Shown piece by piece: positions 29,412 through 40,443 of a stretch of 64,000 nucleotides of DNA. The notes beneath the pieces were generated by a model. It saw only the letters and a program-made list of their open reading frames with translations. It did no database searches and was not told the DNA's origin. This DNA comes from Rhodoblastus sp963727035. Lineage in GTDB: Bacteria; Pseudomonadota; Alphaproteobacteria; Rhizobiales; Beijerinckiaceae. The stretch lies in contig CAVSEY010000029.1 of assembly GCA_963727035.1 (NCBI GenBank), positions 248,001-312,000 of the forward strand, given 5' to 3'. Positions within the stretch are counted from its first letter, which is position 1. Each line of letters opens with the position of its first letter. The translations under genes and the position numbers were made by a program.

Positions 29412-30101
29412 TCATCGCGATCGTGCGACGCCGAAAACCCGTTCCACCAGCCCGATCAAGGGCTTCGCCAAAGGCTCCAGCCTGCGCCGGGCTTCATCGG
29501 CGCGTTCCACCAGAAGTTCGCCGCGCGCGAGTTCGCGGTCGAGCGCGGCCATGGTTCTGGAATTGTCCGCGCCGTCGTCGGCGAGCCAGATGTGGAAGAC
29601 ATGGGCCCAGACCAGCGCGAGGCCCTGCAATTTCAGCGCGCCCAGAGGCGCCTCGCTGGAGAGCCCCGCCGCCTCCACCATGAAGCGCAACGAATTCAGC
29701 GCCAGCTGGTTGAGCGAGGGCAGGGCGAGCGGGTCGCGCATCGCCCAGGCGTTGATGTTTTCCAGTGCGGCCTTGTAGGGCGCCATGGCGTCGAAGCGCC
29801 GCATCAGCACGTCGAACAGCCGGTCCTTCGCGCTTTCGCCCGCGCTCGCGCCGCCTTCGAGCACCTGCCGGTCAATGCGGCGGGAAAAGGCGCCGAGGAC
29901 CGCGCCCTTGGACGGAAACAAATCGCGGAACTGGGCGAGGGTCACGCCGGCGCGGTCGGCGACGTCGGCGAGCGAAATCTCCTCCCACGGCCTTTCGGCG
30001 GCAAGCCCCATCAAGGCGTCGACGATCTTTTCGCGCGGGTCGTTTCGGGGCGCCCCCTTGTGGGCGCCCTTGTCGTCCTTGCCGGCCTTTTCCATCGCCA
30101 C
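29412..30101 (-). CDS. TetR/AcrR family transcriptional regulator
   Basis: A 229-residue protein with a TetR helix-turn-helix at residues about 20-70: REKIVDALMGLAAERPWEEI, SLADVADRAGVTLAQFRDLF and PSKGAVLGAF. The C-terminal domain is helical and Ala-rich. The N-terminal 20 residues are charged (MAMEKAGKDDKGAHKG). It lies 50 bases downstream of proC on the same strand and converges with the SEC-C gene. Ligand and targets are unknown. Confidence 0.85.
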   Translation of the reverse strand: MAMEKAGKDDKGAHKGAPRNDPREKIVDALMGLAAERPWEEISLADVADRAGVTLAQFRDLFPSKGAVLGAFSRRIDRQVLEGGASAGESAKDRLFDVLMRRFDAMAPYKAALENINAWAMRDPLALPSLNQLALNSLRFMVEAAGLSSEAPLGALKLQGLALVWAHVFHIWLADDGADNSRTMAALDRELARGELLVERADEARRRLEPLAKPLIGLVERVFGVARSR

Positions 30102-30152
30102 GCTCTCCTGTTTCCTTCCCGCAAATGGGGTAAAAGAAACTGCGCTGCAAGG

Positions 30153-30958
<806 letters not shown>

Positions 30959-30959
<1 letters not shown>

Positions 30960-31462
30960 CACGCCTCGCCGCGGGTGTCGATCAGGGCGCCTTCCAGCGC
31001 CTCGTCCGCCGTCTTGCCGGCCCAGACCACGAACTGAAAGGCCTGATAATAGCGCTCGCAAGCCTCGATCGCATTGGCCAGAGCGGCCTCGCACTGGGCG
31101 TCGCCGGGCTCGGCGCCGCCGGCCAGCAGCATGGCGTGGCGGAACATGACGACATTGTCTTTCGACCAGACGTCGAAATGGCCAATCCACAATTGCTCAT
31201 TGATGCGGGCGACGAGCTGGGAGGTCTCGGCGCGGCGGCGTTCGGGAATCTTGAAATCGAAGGCGCAGCCGAGATGAAGCGCCTCATGTTGCGATAGCCA
31301 GGTGAAAGCGACGGTATATTCCGACCAGCGCCCCGACACGCCGATCGATATTTCGTCGGGATCGTCGCGGTCGAAGGCCCAGTCGCGCAGGAGGGCGATC
31401 CGCTCGACGACATCGACCGGGTGTTCGATCCTCTCGTTCGTTTCAATTCCAGACAACAGCAT
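30959..31462 (-). CDS. YbjN domain-containing protein
   Basis: A 167-residue YbjN-family protein (PF10722), a fold resembling type III secretion chaperones; in other bacteria it affects stress and motility. Visible family features are DEISIGVSGRWSEYTVAFTW, EALHLGCAFDFKIPERRRAE, LVARINEQLWIGHFDVWSKD and MFRHAMLLAGG. It is translationally coupled to proC downstream, a pairing common in Hyphomicrobiales. Confidence 0.85.
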
Positions 31463-31707
31463 GAATCAATCCCAGGCGGCGCTGCGGGATGCGAGCGGCG
31501 CGGCGAAGATCTCGGGAACGCGGACTGCACTTGTGCGGCGCCGGGACCCTCAACCCGCTGAGTCCTCAACCGAATCACCGCACAAGCCGAATATAATCGG
31601 ATTTGTCCGGCGACGGAATCCCGTCCGCGACCCCTCGGCAAGGTGCGGGATTCGCATGGCCTCGTCCATCCGCGCGGCAGGCTGCGTCCACAGCTAATCG
31701 GACTTGT

Positions 31708-31974
31708 TCAGGCTTTCTTTTCCAGCTCGGCGATTTTCGCTTCGAGCTCGCCGATGCGGCGCTCCAGCGCGTCATTGGCGTTGCGCGCGGCCACCGTCAT
31801 GTCGCGCAAAGCCTCGAATTCCTCGCGCGTCACCACATCCATGCCCGCCAGCAGGCGCTCCACCTGGGTCTTGATCGCCATCTCGGCCTCGCGGCCGAGG
31901 TTGCGGGCGGCGCCGGCGGCGTCGCTGAACAGGCGCGACATGTCATCGAAAAAACGGTTGGGCGAGGCGCTCAT
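31708..31974 (-). CDS. UbiK/BMFP family accessory factor
   Basis: An 88-residue protein starting MSASPNRFFDDMSRLFSDAA. The first half is amphipathic (membrane fusogenic), and the C-terminal half is a coiled coil: VTREEFEALRDMTVAARNAN followed by LERRIGELEAKIAELEKKA. This is the BMFP/UbiK layout; in Enterobacteria UbiK assists aerobic ubiquinone synthesis. The start at 31974 fits family length; the upstream extension to 32034 is unlikely. Confidence 0.8.
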   Translation of the reverse strand: MSASPNRFFDDMSRLFSDAAGAARNLGREAEMAIKTQVERLLAGMDVVTREEFEALRDMTVAARNANDALERRIGELEAKIAELEKKA

Positions 31975-32158
31975 GGTCGGGGCTCCGAAGGATGCGTGCC
32001 GCCGAGAAATGGGCGCAAGAGAGCGGCGGCGCAAGAATTTTGTTCACCGAACTCTTTAGAACGCCTTGGCCAAAAGCGCCGGGAACGCGATAGAAAGCTG
32101 GGTCACAAGGGCGATTCCGCCAAATCGCCGCCGACCCATCTGGCCGAGAAACGCCGAC

Positions 32159-33004
32159 ATGCCGCTTTTCCTGCTGCCCTTTCCGGTGATCGATCCGGTG
32201 ATGGTCCATCTCGGACCCTTTCCGATCCGCTGGTACGCCATGGGCTATATCGTCTCGCTGATCCTGGGCTGGCTGATCGCCGGGCGCCTGGCGGGCCGCG
32301 ACTCGCTGTGGGGCGCCGTCCCGCGGCCTTCGCCCGACAGCCTCGACGACCTTCTGGTCTATGTCGCCTTCGGCGCGGTTCTGGGCGGGCGCACAGGCTA
32401 TGTGCTGTTCTACAATCTGCCCTTTTTTCTCCAGCATCCGTTGGAAATTCCGCAGGTCTGGAATGGCGGCATGTCGTTCCACGGCGGACTGGCCGGCGCG
32501 GCGCTGGGCGCCTGGCTTTTCGCCCGCCGCGAGAAAATCCCCTTTTTCAGCGTCGCCGACCTGTCCTGTTCGGTCGCGCCGCTCGGCCTGTTCCTGGTGC
32601 GCCTCGCCAATTTCATCAAACCCGAATTATGGGGCCGGCCGAGCGACGTTCCCTGGGCGATGGTCTTTCCCGGCGCGGGGCCGCTGCCGCGTCATCCGAG
32701 CCAGCTTTACGAAGCCGGGCTCGAAGGCGTCGCGCTGGGGATCGTCATGATCCTGGCGGTGCGCGCCGGCGCCTTCCGCCGGCCCGGCTTGACCTCGGGC
32801 CTGTTCATCGGCCTTTATGGTCTGGCGCGGATTTTCTCGGAATTTTTTCGCGAGCCCGACCCGCAGCTGGGCTTTCTGTTCGGCGGCGCGACCATGGGCA
32901 TGATTCTTTCCGCGCCGCTCGTCGTGCTGGGGGCGCTTCTGGTTGTTTATTCCTTGCGCCGCGCCCCGCGCGCGGCGGATCATCTGACGGCGGAGGGGCG
33001 ATGA
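32159..33004 (+). CDS. lgt: Phosphatidylglycerol-prolipoprotein diacylglyceryl transferase
   Basis: Inner-membrane enzyme that adds diacylglycerol to the lipobox Cys of prolipoproteins. The 281-residue protein shows LGPFPIRWYAMGYIVSLILG, the GGRTGYVLFYN loop, MSFHGGLAGA with the essential His, the Lgt signature RLANFIKPELWGRPSDVPWA and RHPSQLYEAGLEG. The terminal membrane helix is near residues 240-262. The stop overlaps the midA start (ATGA). ATG 32159 was chosen because the family begins at this strand. Confidence 0.95.
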   Translation: MPLFLLPFPVIDPVMVHLGPFPIRWYAMGYIVSLILGWLIAGRLAGRDSLWGAVPRPSPDSLDDLLVYVAFGAVLGGRTGYVLFYNLPFFLQHPLEIPQVWNGGMSFHGGLAGAALGAWLFARREKIPFFSVADLSCSVAPLGLFLVRLANFIKPELWGRPSDVPWAMVFPGAGPLPRHPSQLYEAGLEGVALGIVMILAVRAGAFRRPGLTSGLFIGLYGLARIFSEFFREPDPQLGFLFGGATMGMILSAPLVVLGALLVVYSLRRAPRAADHLTAEGR

Positions 33005-34104
33005 CCGAGGCGCGGGAGCGGACGCTCAAGGACGACATCAGCGAGATCATCGCCGACGAAGGGCCGATCTCGCTCGAACGCTACATGGCGCTCGCGCTGA
33101 CCCATCCCACCAAGGGCTATTACACCAGCCGCAATCCCTTTGGCGCGGACGGCGATTTCATCACCGCGCCGGAAATCTCGCAGATGTTCGGCGAATTGAT
33201 CGGCCTGTGGGCGGCGGAAATCTGGAGCCTGATCGGCGCGCCGCCCCGTATCCGTCTGGTCGAGCTGGGGCCGGGACGCGGCGTGCTGATGGCCGACGCC
33301 CTGCGCGCCGCCCGCGCCGCGCCCGACTTTTTCGCCGCGATCGAGGTCGAAATGGTCGAAGCCAGCGACCTGCTCGCCGCGCAGCAGAGCGCCGAGCTCG
33401 CCGACAGCGGCAAGACGGCGTCCTGGCGCAAGAGCCTCGACGAGATTCCCCCCGGCCCGGCGATCTTCATCGCCAATGAATTTTTCGACGCGCTTCCGGT
33501 CCGCCAGTTCCTCAAGACCGCGCAGGGCTGGCGCGAAAGGCTGGTCGGCCTCGATCCCGACGGACAGCTCGCCTTCGGCCTCAAGGCGGAGGTCGAGCCC
33601 TATATCAAGGCGGAAGCGCCGCTTGGCGCCATTCTCGAGCTCGGCGCCGCCGCGCACAGGCTGATGACCCGGATCGCCGCGCGCATCATGACCGACAACG
33701 GCGCGGCTCTGGTCATCGACTATGGCTATGGGCGCACCGATTTCGGCGAGACCCTCCAGGCGGTCAAGGCCCATCAATTCGTCGATCCGCTCGCCGAGCC
33801 CGGCCTTGCCGATCTGACCACCCATGTCGATTTCTCGGCGCTGGCGCGCGCCGCCGCCTCCACCAACGCCCGCGTCCACGGGCCGGTCGAGCAGGGCGAA
33901 TTGCTGAAGGAGCTGGGCGTTTTCCAGCGCGCCGAAATGCTCAAGCGCAACGCCACGCCGCAGCAGGCGGCGGAGGTCAATTCCGCCCTGGCGCGGCTCA
34001 CCGGCGACGGCGAGGGCGAGATGGGCGCCCTGTTCAAGGCGATGGCCGTCACGCGGCGCAGCCTGAAGGAGACGCCGGGCTTTCCGCCGGCGGCTCCCGC
34101 GTGA
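33001..34104 (+). CDS. Class I SAM-dependent methyltransferase, MidA/NDUFAF7 family
   Basis: A 367-residue enzyme of the DUF185/MidA family; the mitochondrial homologue NDUFAF7 methylates an Arg of complex I subunit NDUFS2, so a role in complex I assembly is a reasonable inference. Features: ISLERYMALALTHPTKGYYT, DFITAPEISQMFGELIGLWA, the SAM-binding RLVELGPGRGVLMADALRA, IFIANEFFDALPVRQF and GAALVIDYGYGRTDFGETLQ. It is coupled to lgt upstream and pgeF downstream (34101-34104 overlap). Confidence 0.93.
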   Translation: MTEARERTLKDDISEIIADEGPISLERYMALALTHPTKGYYTSRNPFGADGDFITAPEISQMFGELIGLWAAEIWSLIGAPPRIRLVELGPGRGVLMADALRAARAAPDFFAAIEVEMVEASDLLAAQQSAELADSGKTASWRKSLDEIPPGPAIFIANEFFDALPVRQFLKTAQGWRERLVGLDPDGQLAFGLKAEVEPYIKAEAPLGAILELGAAAHRLMTRIAARIMTDNGAALVIDYGYGRTDFGETLQAVKAHQFVDPLAEPGLADLTTHVDFSALARAAASTNARVHGPVEQGELLKELGVFQRAEMLKRNATPQQAAEVNSALARLTGDGEGEMGALFKAMAVTRRSLKETPGFPPAAPA

Positions 34105-34887
34105 GCGACACGGAAATCGCGCGCGCGGCGATCCGCGCCCCCGCGCTTCAAGGCGCGGCGCACGCCTTCTTCACCCGCCAGGGCGGCGTGTCGGAGGGCG
34201 TCTATGCGAGCCTCAACGGCGGGGTCGGCTCGAAGGACGACGCCGCGGCGGTGGCGGAAAACCGCGCCCGCATGGCGCGGGTTCTCGGCGTGGCGGCGCA
34301 GAATTTCCTCGTGCCCTACCAGATCCATTCCGCCGACGCCCTGGCCGTTGTTCGCGCCCTGGGCGGAAGGGATGAGGCCGCGCTGCGACGGACTGGTCAC
34401 CGCCGCGCCCGGCCTCGCGCTCGGCGTCACCGGGGCCGATTGCGGCGTGCTGCTGTTCGCCGACATGGGCGCCGGCGTGATCGGCGCCGCGCACGCGGGA
34501 TGGAAGGGCGCGCTGACCGGCATGGTCGAGGCGCTGGTCGCGGCCATGGAGGCGCTCGGCGCGCGGCGCGCCAATATCTCCGGCGCATTGGGTCCGACCA
34601 TCGGGCCCGGGAGCTATGAGGTCGGGCCGGAGTTTTTCGCGCGCTTCGAGGTCGAGGACAAAGGCTTTGCCAAATTTTTCGCGCCCTCCGGCAAGCCCGG
34701 CCATCATTTCTTCGACCTGCCGGGATTTCTCGAAATGCGCGCCGATCGGGCGGGACTCGGCCGATTCGAAAACCTTGGCCTCGACACCTATGCGGACGAG
34801 GCGCGGTTTTTTTCCTACCGCCGCACGACCCACCGCAGCGAGCCGGATTACGGCCGCCTCGTCGCGGCCATTGCGCTGCCCGAATAG
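34101..34887 (+). CDS. pgeF: Laccase-domain (YfiH/PgeF) protein, one frameshift
   Basis: Cytoplasmic family (Cu-oxidase_4) reported as peptidoglycan-editing factor and purine nucleoside phosphorylase. The N-terminus reads HAFFTRQGGVSEGVYASLNG and VPYQIHSADALAVV. A frame change near 34350 (one apparent extra C) leads into APWAEGMRPRCDGLVT, LGVTGADCGVLLF and AAHAGWKGAL, with the Zn/Cu-site Cys and His, and a normal C-terminus DYGRLVAAIALPE. Restored length is about 261 residues. Its start overlaps midA by four bases, forming lgt-midA-pgeF. Confidence 0.85.
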
Positions 34888-35020
34888 CACGTGATCCCGG
34901 AACCGCGCGAAGCCGCGCTGCAGCCTTGACGCGGACAATTTCGCAGGTCCTTGCCGCAGCCGCTTGCAAGGTTCGGCGCTACGGCGGTACAAGCGCGGCC
35001 CGCTGTCTGAGGAATCGCGC

Positions 35021-37364
35021 ATGGTCTCAATCGTCCGCCGCATCGCCGAGGAACTGAAGGTCGAGGAGCGACAGGTCGCCGCGGCGGTCGAACTGCTGGA
35101 CTCCGGCTCGACCGTGCCCTTCATCGCCCGCTACCGCAAGGAGGCGACCGGCGCGCTGGACGATACGCAATTGCGCACGCTCGACGAGCGGCTGCGCTAT
35201 CTGCGCGAGCTGGAGGAGCGCCGCAAGGCGATTCTCGAACTCGGTCAAATCGCAGGACAAGCTGACGCCCCAGCTCGAAGCCGAAATTCTCGGCGCCGAG
35301 TCCAAGGCCAAGCTCGAAGACATCTACCTGCCTTACAAGCCCAAACGCCGCACCAAGGCGACCATCGCCCGCGAGGCCGGCCTCGCGCCGCTCGCCGCCG
35401 GCCTGCTCGCCGAGCCGGCTCGCGACCCGCGCGTCGAAGCGGCGAAATTCGTGGATGAAGCCAAGGGCGTCAAGACGGTGGAGGAGGCGCTGGAGGGCGC
35501 CCGCGCGATTCTGGTGGAGCAATTTTCGGAAAATGCAGCTCTGATCGGGACCTTGCGCGAGAATTTCTGGACGCGCGGCCGGATGGTCTCGAAAGTCCGC
35601 GACGGCAAGGCCCAGGAAGGGGCCAAATATGCCGATTATTTCGATTTCTTCGAGCCGCTGACCAAACTGCCGTCCCACCGCATCCTGGCCCTTTTACGGG
35701 CCGAGAAGGAGGAAATCCTCGACCTTGCCCTGGAGCCGGAAGGCGCCGCCGAGGCCGCCGCGCAAGGCGAAAAGGCCTATGAGCTGGCGGTCGCCGCCAG
35801 CGCCGGCATCGCCGATCGCGGCCGGCCGGCGGACAAATGGCTGATGGATTGCGCGCGCTGGGCCTGGCGCACGCGGATAAAAATTTCGCTCGCCGTCGAT
35901 CTGCGCGCGCGGCTGTGGCAGAACGCCGAGGATCAGGCCGTCAAAGTTTTCGCCGGCAATCTGCGCGACCTTCTGCTCGCCGCCCCCGCCGGCCCGCGCC
36001 CGACCATGGGGCTCGATCCGGGGTTTCGCACCGGCGTCAAGGTCGCGGTGGTCGACGCCACCGGCAAGGTGGTGGACACGGGCGTGATCTATCCCCACGA
36101 GCCGCAGCGGCGCTGGGATGACGCGCTGCTGGCGCTGGCGCGGCTGTGCCGGCTGCACAAGGTCGAACTGATCGCCATCGGCAACGGCACGGCCTCGCGC
36201 GAAACCGACAGGCTCGCCGCCGAACTGGTCGCCAAGCTGCCCGAACAGAAGATGACCAAGATCGTGGTGTCGGAGGCGGGGGCTTCGATCTATTCGGCTT
36301 CCGCCTTTGCGGCGGGCGAGTTGCCCGACCTCGACGTGACTTTGCGCGGCGCCGTCTCGATCGCGCGGCGCCTTCAGGATCCGCTGGCGGAACTGGTCAA
36401 GATCGACCCGAAATCGATCGGCGTCGGGCAATATCAGCACGATCTCGCCGAGGGGAAATTGTCGCGCGCGCTCGACGCCGTGGTCGAGGATTGCGTCAAC
36501 GGGGTCGGCGTCGATCTCAACACCGCCTCCGCGCCCTTGCTGGCGCGGGTTTCCGGCCTTGGATCGAGCCTTGCCGCCCATGTCGTCGCCCATCGCGACG
36601 CCAACGGGCCGTTCCGCTCGCGCGACGCCTTGAAGAAAGTGCCGCGGCTCGGCGCCAAGGCTTTCGAGCAATGCGCCGGTTTCTTGCGCATTCGCGGCGG
36701 CGAGGACCCGCTCGACGCCTCCGGCGTGCATCCCGAGGCCTATCCCCTGGTGCGCAGGATTCTCGCCGCGACCAGGAGCGACATCCACGTCCTGATCGGC
36801 AATGCCAAGATTTTGCGCGGCCTGAACGCCAAGACCTTCGTCGATGAGACGTTCGGCGCGCCGACCGTGACCGACGTCCTGCGCGAACTGGAAAAGCCCG
36901 GCCGCGACCCGCGCCCGGAATTCAAGACCGCGAGCTTCCAGGAGGGCGTCGAAAGCCTGTCCGACCTCAGGCCCGGCATGATTCTGGAAGGCGTGGTGAC
37001 CAATGTCGCGGCCTTCGGCGCCTTTGTCGACATCGGCGTGCATCAGGACGGGCTGGTCCATATTTCGGCCATGTCGAAAAATTTCATCAAGGACCCGCGC
37101 GACGTCGCCAAGCCGGGCGACGTGGTCAAGGTCAAGGTTATGGAGGTCGATGCGCCGCGCAAGCGGATCGCCCTGACCATGCAACTCGACGACGCAGCCG
37201 AACCGCGCCAGTCCAATCAGGCTGGCCGGGCGCCGCAGGCAGGAAAGGCCCCGCAAGCGAGTCGTGGTCCGGCGCCGCGCGCCGACAAACCGGAACCCGC
37301 CGCGGGCAATGCTTTCGCCGAGGCCTTCGCCCGCGCCGCGCGCGACCGGCCCAAGGGGCGTTAG
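35021..37364 (+). CDS. tex: Tex-family RNA-binding transcription accessory protein, one frameshift
   Basis: Homologue of Tex/Spt6: an N-terminal helical region, a YqgF-like RNase H fold, helix-hairpin-helix motifs and a C-terminal S1 RNA-binding domain. Seen: STVPFIARYRKEATGALDD, YLPYKPKRRTKATIAREAGL, GLDPGFRTGVKVAVVD, VSEAGASIYSASAFA, NTASAPLLARVSGLGSSLA and the S1 core EGVVTNVAAFGAFVDIGVHQ with DGLVHISAM. A frame change near 35248 (LELGQ into KSQDKLTPQLEAEI) is needed. The corrected protein is about 780 residues, a normal Tex length. ATG 35021 follows GAGGAAT. A Pro/Ala/Gln-rich tail ends the protein. Confidence 0.9.
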
Positions 37365-37458
37365 CCAGCGTTCCCTTGCGGCCACACATTCAGCATATTG
37401 CACGCAAGCGCGGCGGTTCGGGCTGACAGGACGGCGAAATGCGTTTAAGTGCTTTCCG

Positions 37459-38466
37459 ATGAAAGCCGCCGCCGGATTCGCCCTGCTGATGGGACTCAGC
37501 CTGTTCGCCGCCCTGACTCTGTATGAGGGCGCGGGCGATGTCGCGCACGCCATTTCCTCGGTCGGCTTCGGCGTGCTGTGGGTCGTGGTCATCCGCCTCG
37601 CGCAGACTTTTCTGGCCTCTTTCGCCTGGCGCGCCCTGCTGCCGCGCCCGCGCCCGCGCCCGTGGCTGACGGCGCAATTGCGCTGGGTGCGGGAATCCAT
37701 CAATAACCTGCTTCCCGTCGCGCAGATCGGCGGCGAGGTGATCGGGGCCCGCCTGCTGCGCAATAGCGGCGTCGCCGGCGGCGCCGCCGCCGCAAGCGTG
37801 ATCGGGGATTTGCTGGCGCTGACCGCAACTCAAGTCCTGTTCACGCTGCTGGGCGTCTTTTTCCTGGCCGATCACGGCGTCAACGCCGATCTGACTTTCG
37901 CCATCGTCGCCGGTCTCGTCATCATGGCCCCGGCGCTCGCCGGCTTCTGGCTGGCGCCGCGCCTGCTCGCCATGGGCTGGCTCGACCGGCTCGCCGCCTT
38001 TGTCGAGCAGCGCGCCGGCTGGGCGTCGGTGAGCGGCCTGCCGGCCCTGCGCACGGCCTTCGACGGCATGTTGCGCCGGCGTTCCGGCCTGACCCTGTCG
38101 CTGGCGCTCCATCTCGGCGCCTGGTTCGTCGGCGTGCTTGAAATCTGGCTGGCGCTATACCTGCTCGGCGATCCGCGCTCTTATGGCGCCGCCCTGGCCA
38201 TCGAGAGCCTCGGCCATGCGGTGAGGGCGACGGGTTTCCTCATTCCCGGCGCCTGGGGGGTGCAGGAGGGCGGTTATATCGCGCTCTGCGCCGCATTCGG
38301 CATCGGTTCGCCCACCGCCATCGCCCTGTCGCTGATCAAGCGCCTGCCGGATTTCGTCCTCGGCGCGCCGGGCCTGTGGCTGTGGCGGCGGATGGAGGGA
38401 TCGAGCCTGCGCGAGATTTTTTTCCGCGAGAAATTTGCGCCTCGGGAGGAGTCTCATGGTCTTTGA
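37459..38466 (+). CDS. hpnL: Hopanoid biosynthesis-associated membrane protein HpnL
   Basis: A 335-residue polytopic membrane protein of the lysylphosphatidylglycerol synthase TM/YbhN fold, HpnL subgroup. It has about eight hydrophobic segments (FALLMGLSLFAALTLY, ATQVLFTLLGVFFLA, FAIVAGLVIMAPALAGFWLA and others) and the family marks LLPVAQIGGEVIGARLL and GAWGVQEGGYIALC. The immediate hpnM and hpnI neighbours support the assignment. The precise role is unproven; transport or placement of hopanoids is suspected. It overlaps hpnM by 11 bases. Confidence 0.88.
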   Translation: MKAAAGFALLMGLSLFAALTLYEGAGDVAHAISSVGFGVLWVVVIRLAQTFLASFAWRALLPRPRPRPWLTAQLRWVRESINNLLPVAQIGGEVIGARLLRNSGVAGGAAAASVIGDLLALTATQVLFTLLGVFFLADHGVNADLTFAIVAGLVIMAPALAGFWLAPRLLAMGWLDRLAAFVEQRAGWASVSGLPALRTAFDGMLRRRSGLTLSLALHLGAWFVGVLEIWLALYLLGDPRSYGAALAIESLGHAVRATGFLIPGAWGVQEGGYIALCAAFGIGSPTAIALSLIKRLPDFVLGAPGLWLWRRMEGSSLREIFFREKFAPREESHGL

Positions 38467-39064
38467 TCGCCGTATGGTTCTCGCCGCCCTTGCCGTCCTG
38501 CCCGCTCTCTCCGCGGCGCGGGCGGACGATTCCGCCGACGCGGTCGCCGCGGTCAAGCAATTCCAGGACGGCCAGCTCGGAATCATCCAGAAGCTCGGCC
38601 AGATGAACGTCAAGCAGCGCTATGACGCCCTGCGGCCGGCGATCGGCGCGACGTTCGACCTGCCCGCCATGGCGCGCATGGTCTATGGCGCCGGCTGGGA
38701 CGCCCTGACCGACGCCCAGAAGGCGGCATGGACCAATGCCCTTGCCGATTACATCGCCGCGTCCTACGCCGTCCATCTCGAAGGTTTCAACGGCAAGGGG
38801 TTCGAGCGCGACGACAAGACCGTCGCGCGCGACGGCGATCTGGTGGTGACGACGCGGATCGTGCTTGACAAGGGGCCGCCGATGGCCGTCGATTACGTCG
38901 TGCGCAAGACGCCCAAGGGCTGGAAGATCGGCGACATTCTCGCGGAAGGCTCGATCAGCGAGCTGGCGCAATGGCGCCGCGCGCTACGCGGGTTGAGCCA
39001 GGACGGCTTCGACGCCGCCTTGAAGGCGCTGGGCGAGCGCACCCAAAACTATCTGACGCCCTGA
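38456..39064 (+). CDS. hpnM: Hopanoid-associated MlaC/Ttg2D-like periplasmic protein HpnM
   Basis: A 202-residue exported protein of the toluene-tolerance/MlaC superfamily, HpnM type. Start ATG 38456 has GGAGGAG four bases upstream; the signal peptide MVLAALAVLPALSAARA follows a short basic start. The domain shows RPAIGATFDLPAMARMVYGA, LTDAQKAAWTNALADYIAAS, DYVVRKTPKGWKIGDILAEG and ISELAQWRRAL. Relatives bind lipids in the periplasm. The start lies inside the hpnL 3' end, so translation is coupled. Confidence 0.9.
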   Translation: MVFDRRMVLAALAVLPALSAARADDSADAVAAVKQFQDGQLGIIQKLGQMNVKQRYDALRPAIGATFDLPAMARMVYGAGWDALTDAQKAAWTNALADYIAASYAVHLEGFNGKGFERDDKTVARDGDLVVTTRIVLDKGPPMAVDYVVRKTPKGWKIGDILAEGSISELAQWRRALRGLSQDGFDAALKALGERTQNYLTP

Positions 39065-39079
39065 ACGACAGGAAGGACG

Positions 39080-40303
39080 ATGGCCGGCTCCTTGTTCAGC
39101 GCGGTGGGGAATTGGATCGTCGCGGCGCCTGTCGCGGCGGCTGCGACCGCCGTCGCGTTCGCGGCGGTCCTCTATACCTTTCTCGCGCTCGTCAGCCTGA
39201 AGCGTTTTGCGCCCCCCGCCGGCGCCGCGCCGGCGCACGCCTCGGGTGTGACGGTGCTTAAACCACTTTATGGCTCTGAAACAGGGCTTTACGATCACTT
39301 GCTCAGCTTCTGCCGCCAGACCTATGCCGGGCCGGTGCAGATTATCTTCGGGGTCCACCATCACGACAATTCCGCCGCGGCGGTCGCGCGGCGCATTGTC
39401 GCGCTGGCGCGCGCCGGAAAGATCGACGGGGCGCCGGCGGGGCTCAGCGTGGAGATGGTGGCGGACGCCACGGTCCACGGGACCAATGGCAAGGTCTCCA
39501 ATCTGATCAATCTGTCGCGCCGCATCGAACATCCTTTTGTCGTGCTGGCCGACAGCGACATTTCGGTCGAGCCGGATTATCTCGACCGGCTGGCGGCGGC
39601 GATCGAGCGCCCGAACGTCGGCCTCGTCACCTGTCTCTATCGCGGACGGCCGCTCGCCGGCTTCTGGTCGCGGCTCGGCGCCATGGGGGTGGATTACGGT
39701 TTTTTGCCCAATGTCCTGACCGGCATGGCGCTCAATATGGCCGAGCCCTGCGTCGGCGCGACCATCGCCCTGCGCCGGGACACGCTCGAAGCCATTGGCG
39801 GCTTCGAGCGGATCAAGGACCAGCTCGCGGACGATTACATGCTCGGCGAGGCGGTGCGCGAACTGGGCCAGAAAATCGCGGTCGCCGATTTCGTCGTCGG
39901 CCACGCCCATTCCGAGCGCAGTTTTGGCGAGGTGTGGCGGCGCGACCTGCGCTGGGCGCGCACCATCCACTCGCTCGATCCCCTCGGCCATATCGGCTCG
40001 GCGGTGACTTTTCCGGTGGCCTGGGCCTTGCTCGCCGTCCTGGCCAGCGGCTTTGCGCCGGCGACGGTTGGGCTCGCCGGCGCCGCCGTGCTCGCCCGGA
40101 TGATCCTGCAATTCGAGATCGACCAGCGCTTCCCGGGCCACGATCACGCGGTCTGGCTCGGTCCCGTGCGCGACCTGTTCAGCTTCGCCGTTTTCGCCGC
40201 CAGTTTCCTGCCCGGCCAGGTCCACTGGCGCGGACACGATTACGCGCTGCGCGACGGCGGCGTCATGGCCGAGGCCGAAGAGGCCGAAGTCGAGATCGCC
40301 TGA
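39080..40303 (+). CDS. hpnI: Hopanoid biosynthesis glycosyltransferase HpnI
   Basis: A 407-residue membrane glycosyltransferase (GT21, ceramide glucosyltransferase-like). HpnI is established to transfer GlcNAc to bacteriohopanetetrol as the first step to the cyclitol ether. Seen: N-terminal membrane helix, VTVLKPLYGSETGLYDHLLS, the D1/D2 motif VVLADSDISVEPDYLDRL, the acceptor region MAEPCVGATIALRRDTLEAI, LADDYMLGEAVRELGQ with the catalytic D, and RRDLRWARTIHS (the Q/RxxRW-type motif). C-terminal membrane helices follow. A GGAAGGA ribosome site precedes ATG 39080. Confidence 0.92.
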   Translation: MAGSLFSAVGNWIVAAPVAAAATAVAFAAVLYTFLALVSLKRFAPPAGAAPAHASGVTVLKPLYGSETGLYDHLLSFCRQTYAGPVQIIFGVHHHDNSAAAVARRIVALARAGKIDGAPAGLSVEMVADATVHGTNGKVSNLINLSRRIEHPFVVLADSDISVEPDYLDRLAAAIERPNVGLVTCLYRGRPLAGFWSRLGAMGVDYGFLPNVLTGMALNMAEPCVGATIALRRDTLEAIGGFERIKDQLADDYMLGEAVRELGQKIAVADFVVGHAHSERSFGEVWRRDLRWARTIHSLDPLGHIGSAVTFPVAWALLAVLASGFAPATVGLAGAAVLARMILQFEIDQRFPGHDHAVWLGPVRDLFSFAVFAASFLPGQVHWRGHDYALRDGGVMAEAEEAEVEIA

Positions 40304-40334
40304 TAATGGTTGAATTCACTTGCTTTCGGGCAAC

Positions 40335-40418
40335 GTCATTGCGAGCGAAGCGAAGCAATCCACCTCGGTTGTGAACCGCAACATGGATTGCTTCGTCGCT
40401 TCCGCTCCTCGCAATGAC
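40335..40418. repeat. Palindromic intergenic repeat, copy 1
   Basis: Long inverted repeat: the left arm starts GTCATTGCGAGCGAAGCGAA (40335-40362), and the right arm (40384-40418, ending GCAATGAC) is an imperfect complement. The loop is about 20 bases. It lies between the convergent hpnI and thiC genes. A second copy is at 49432-49512. This type of palindrome is a widespread dispersed repeat in proteobacterial genomes. Confidence 0.8.
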
Positions 40419-40443
40419 TATTCGGGGCGAGCGCCAGCCAGAT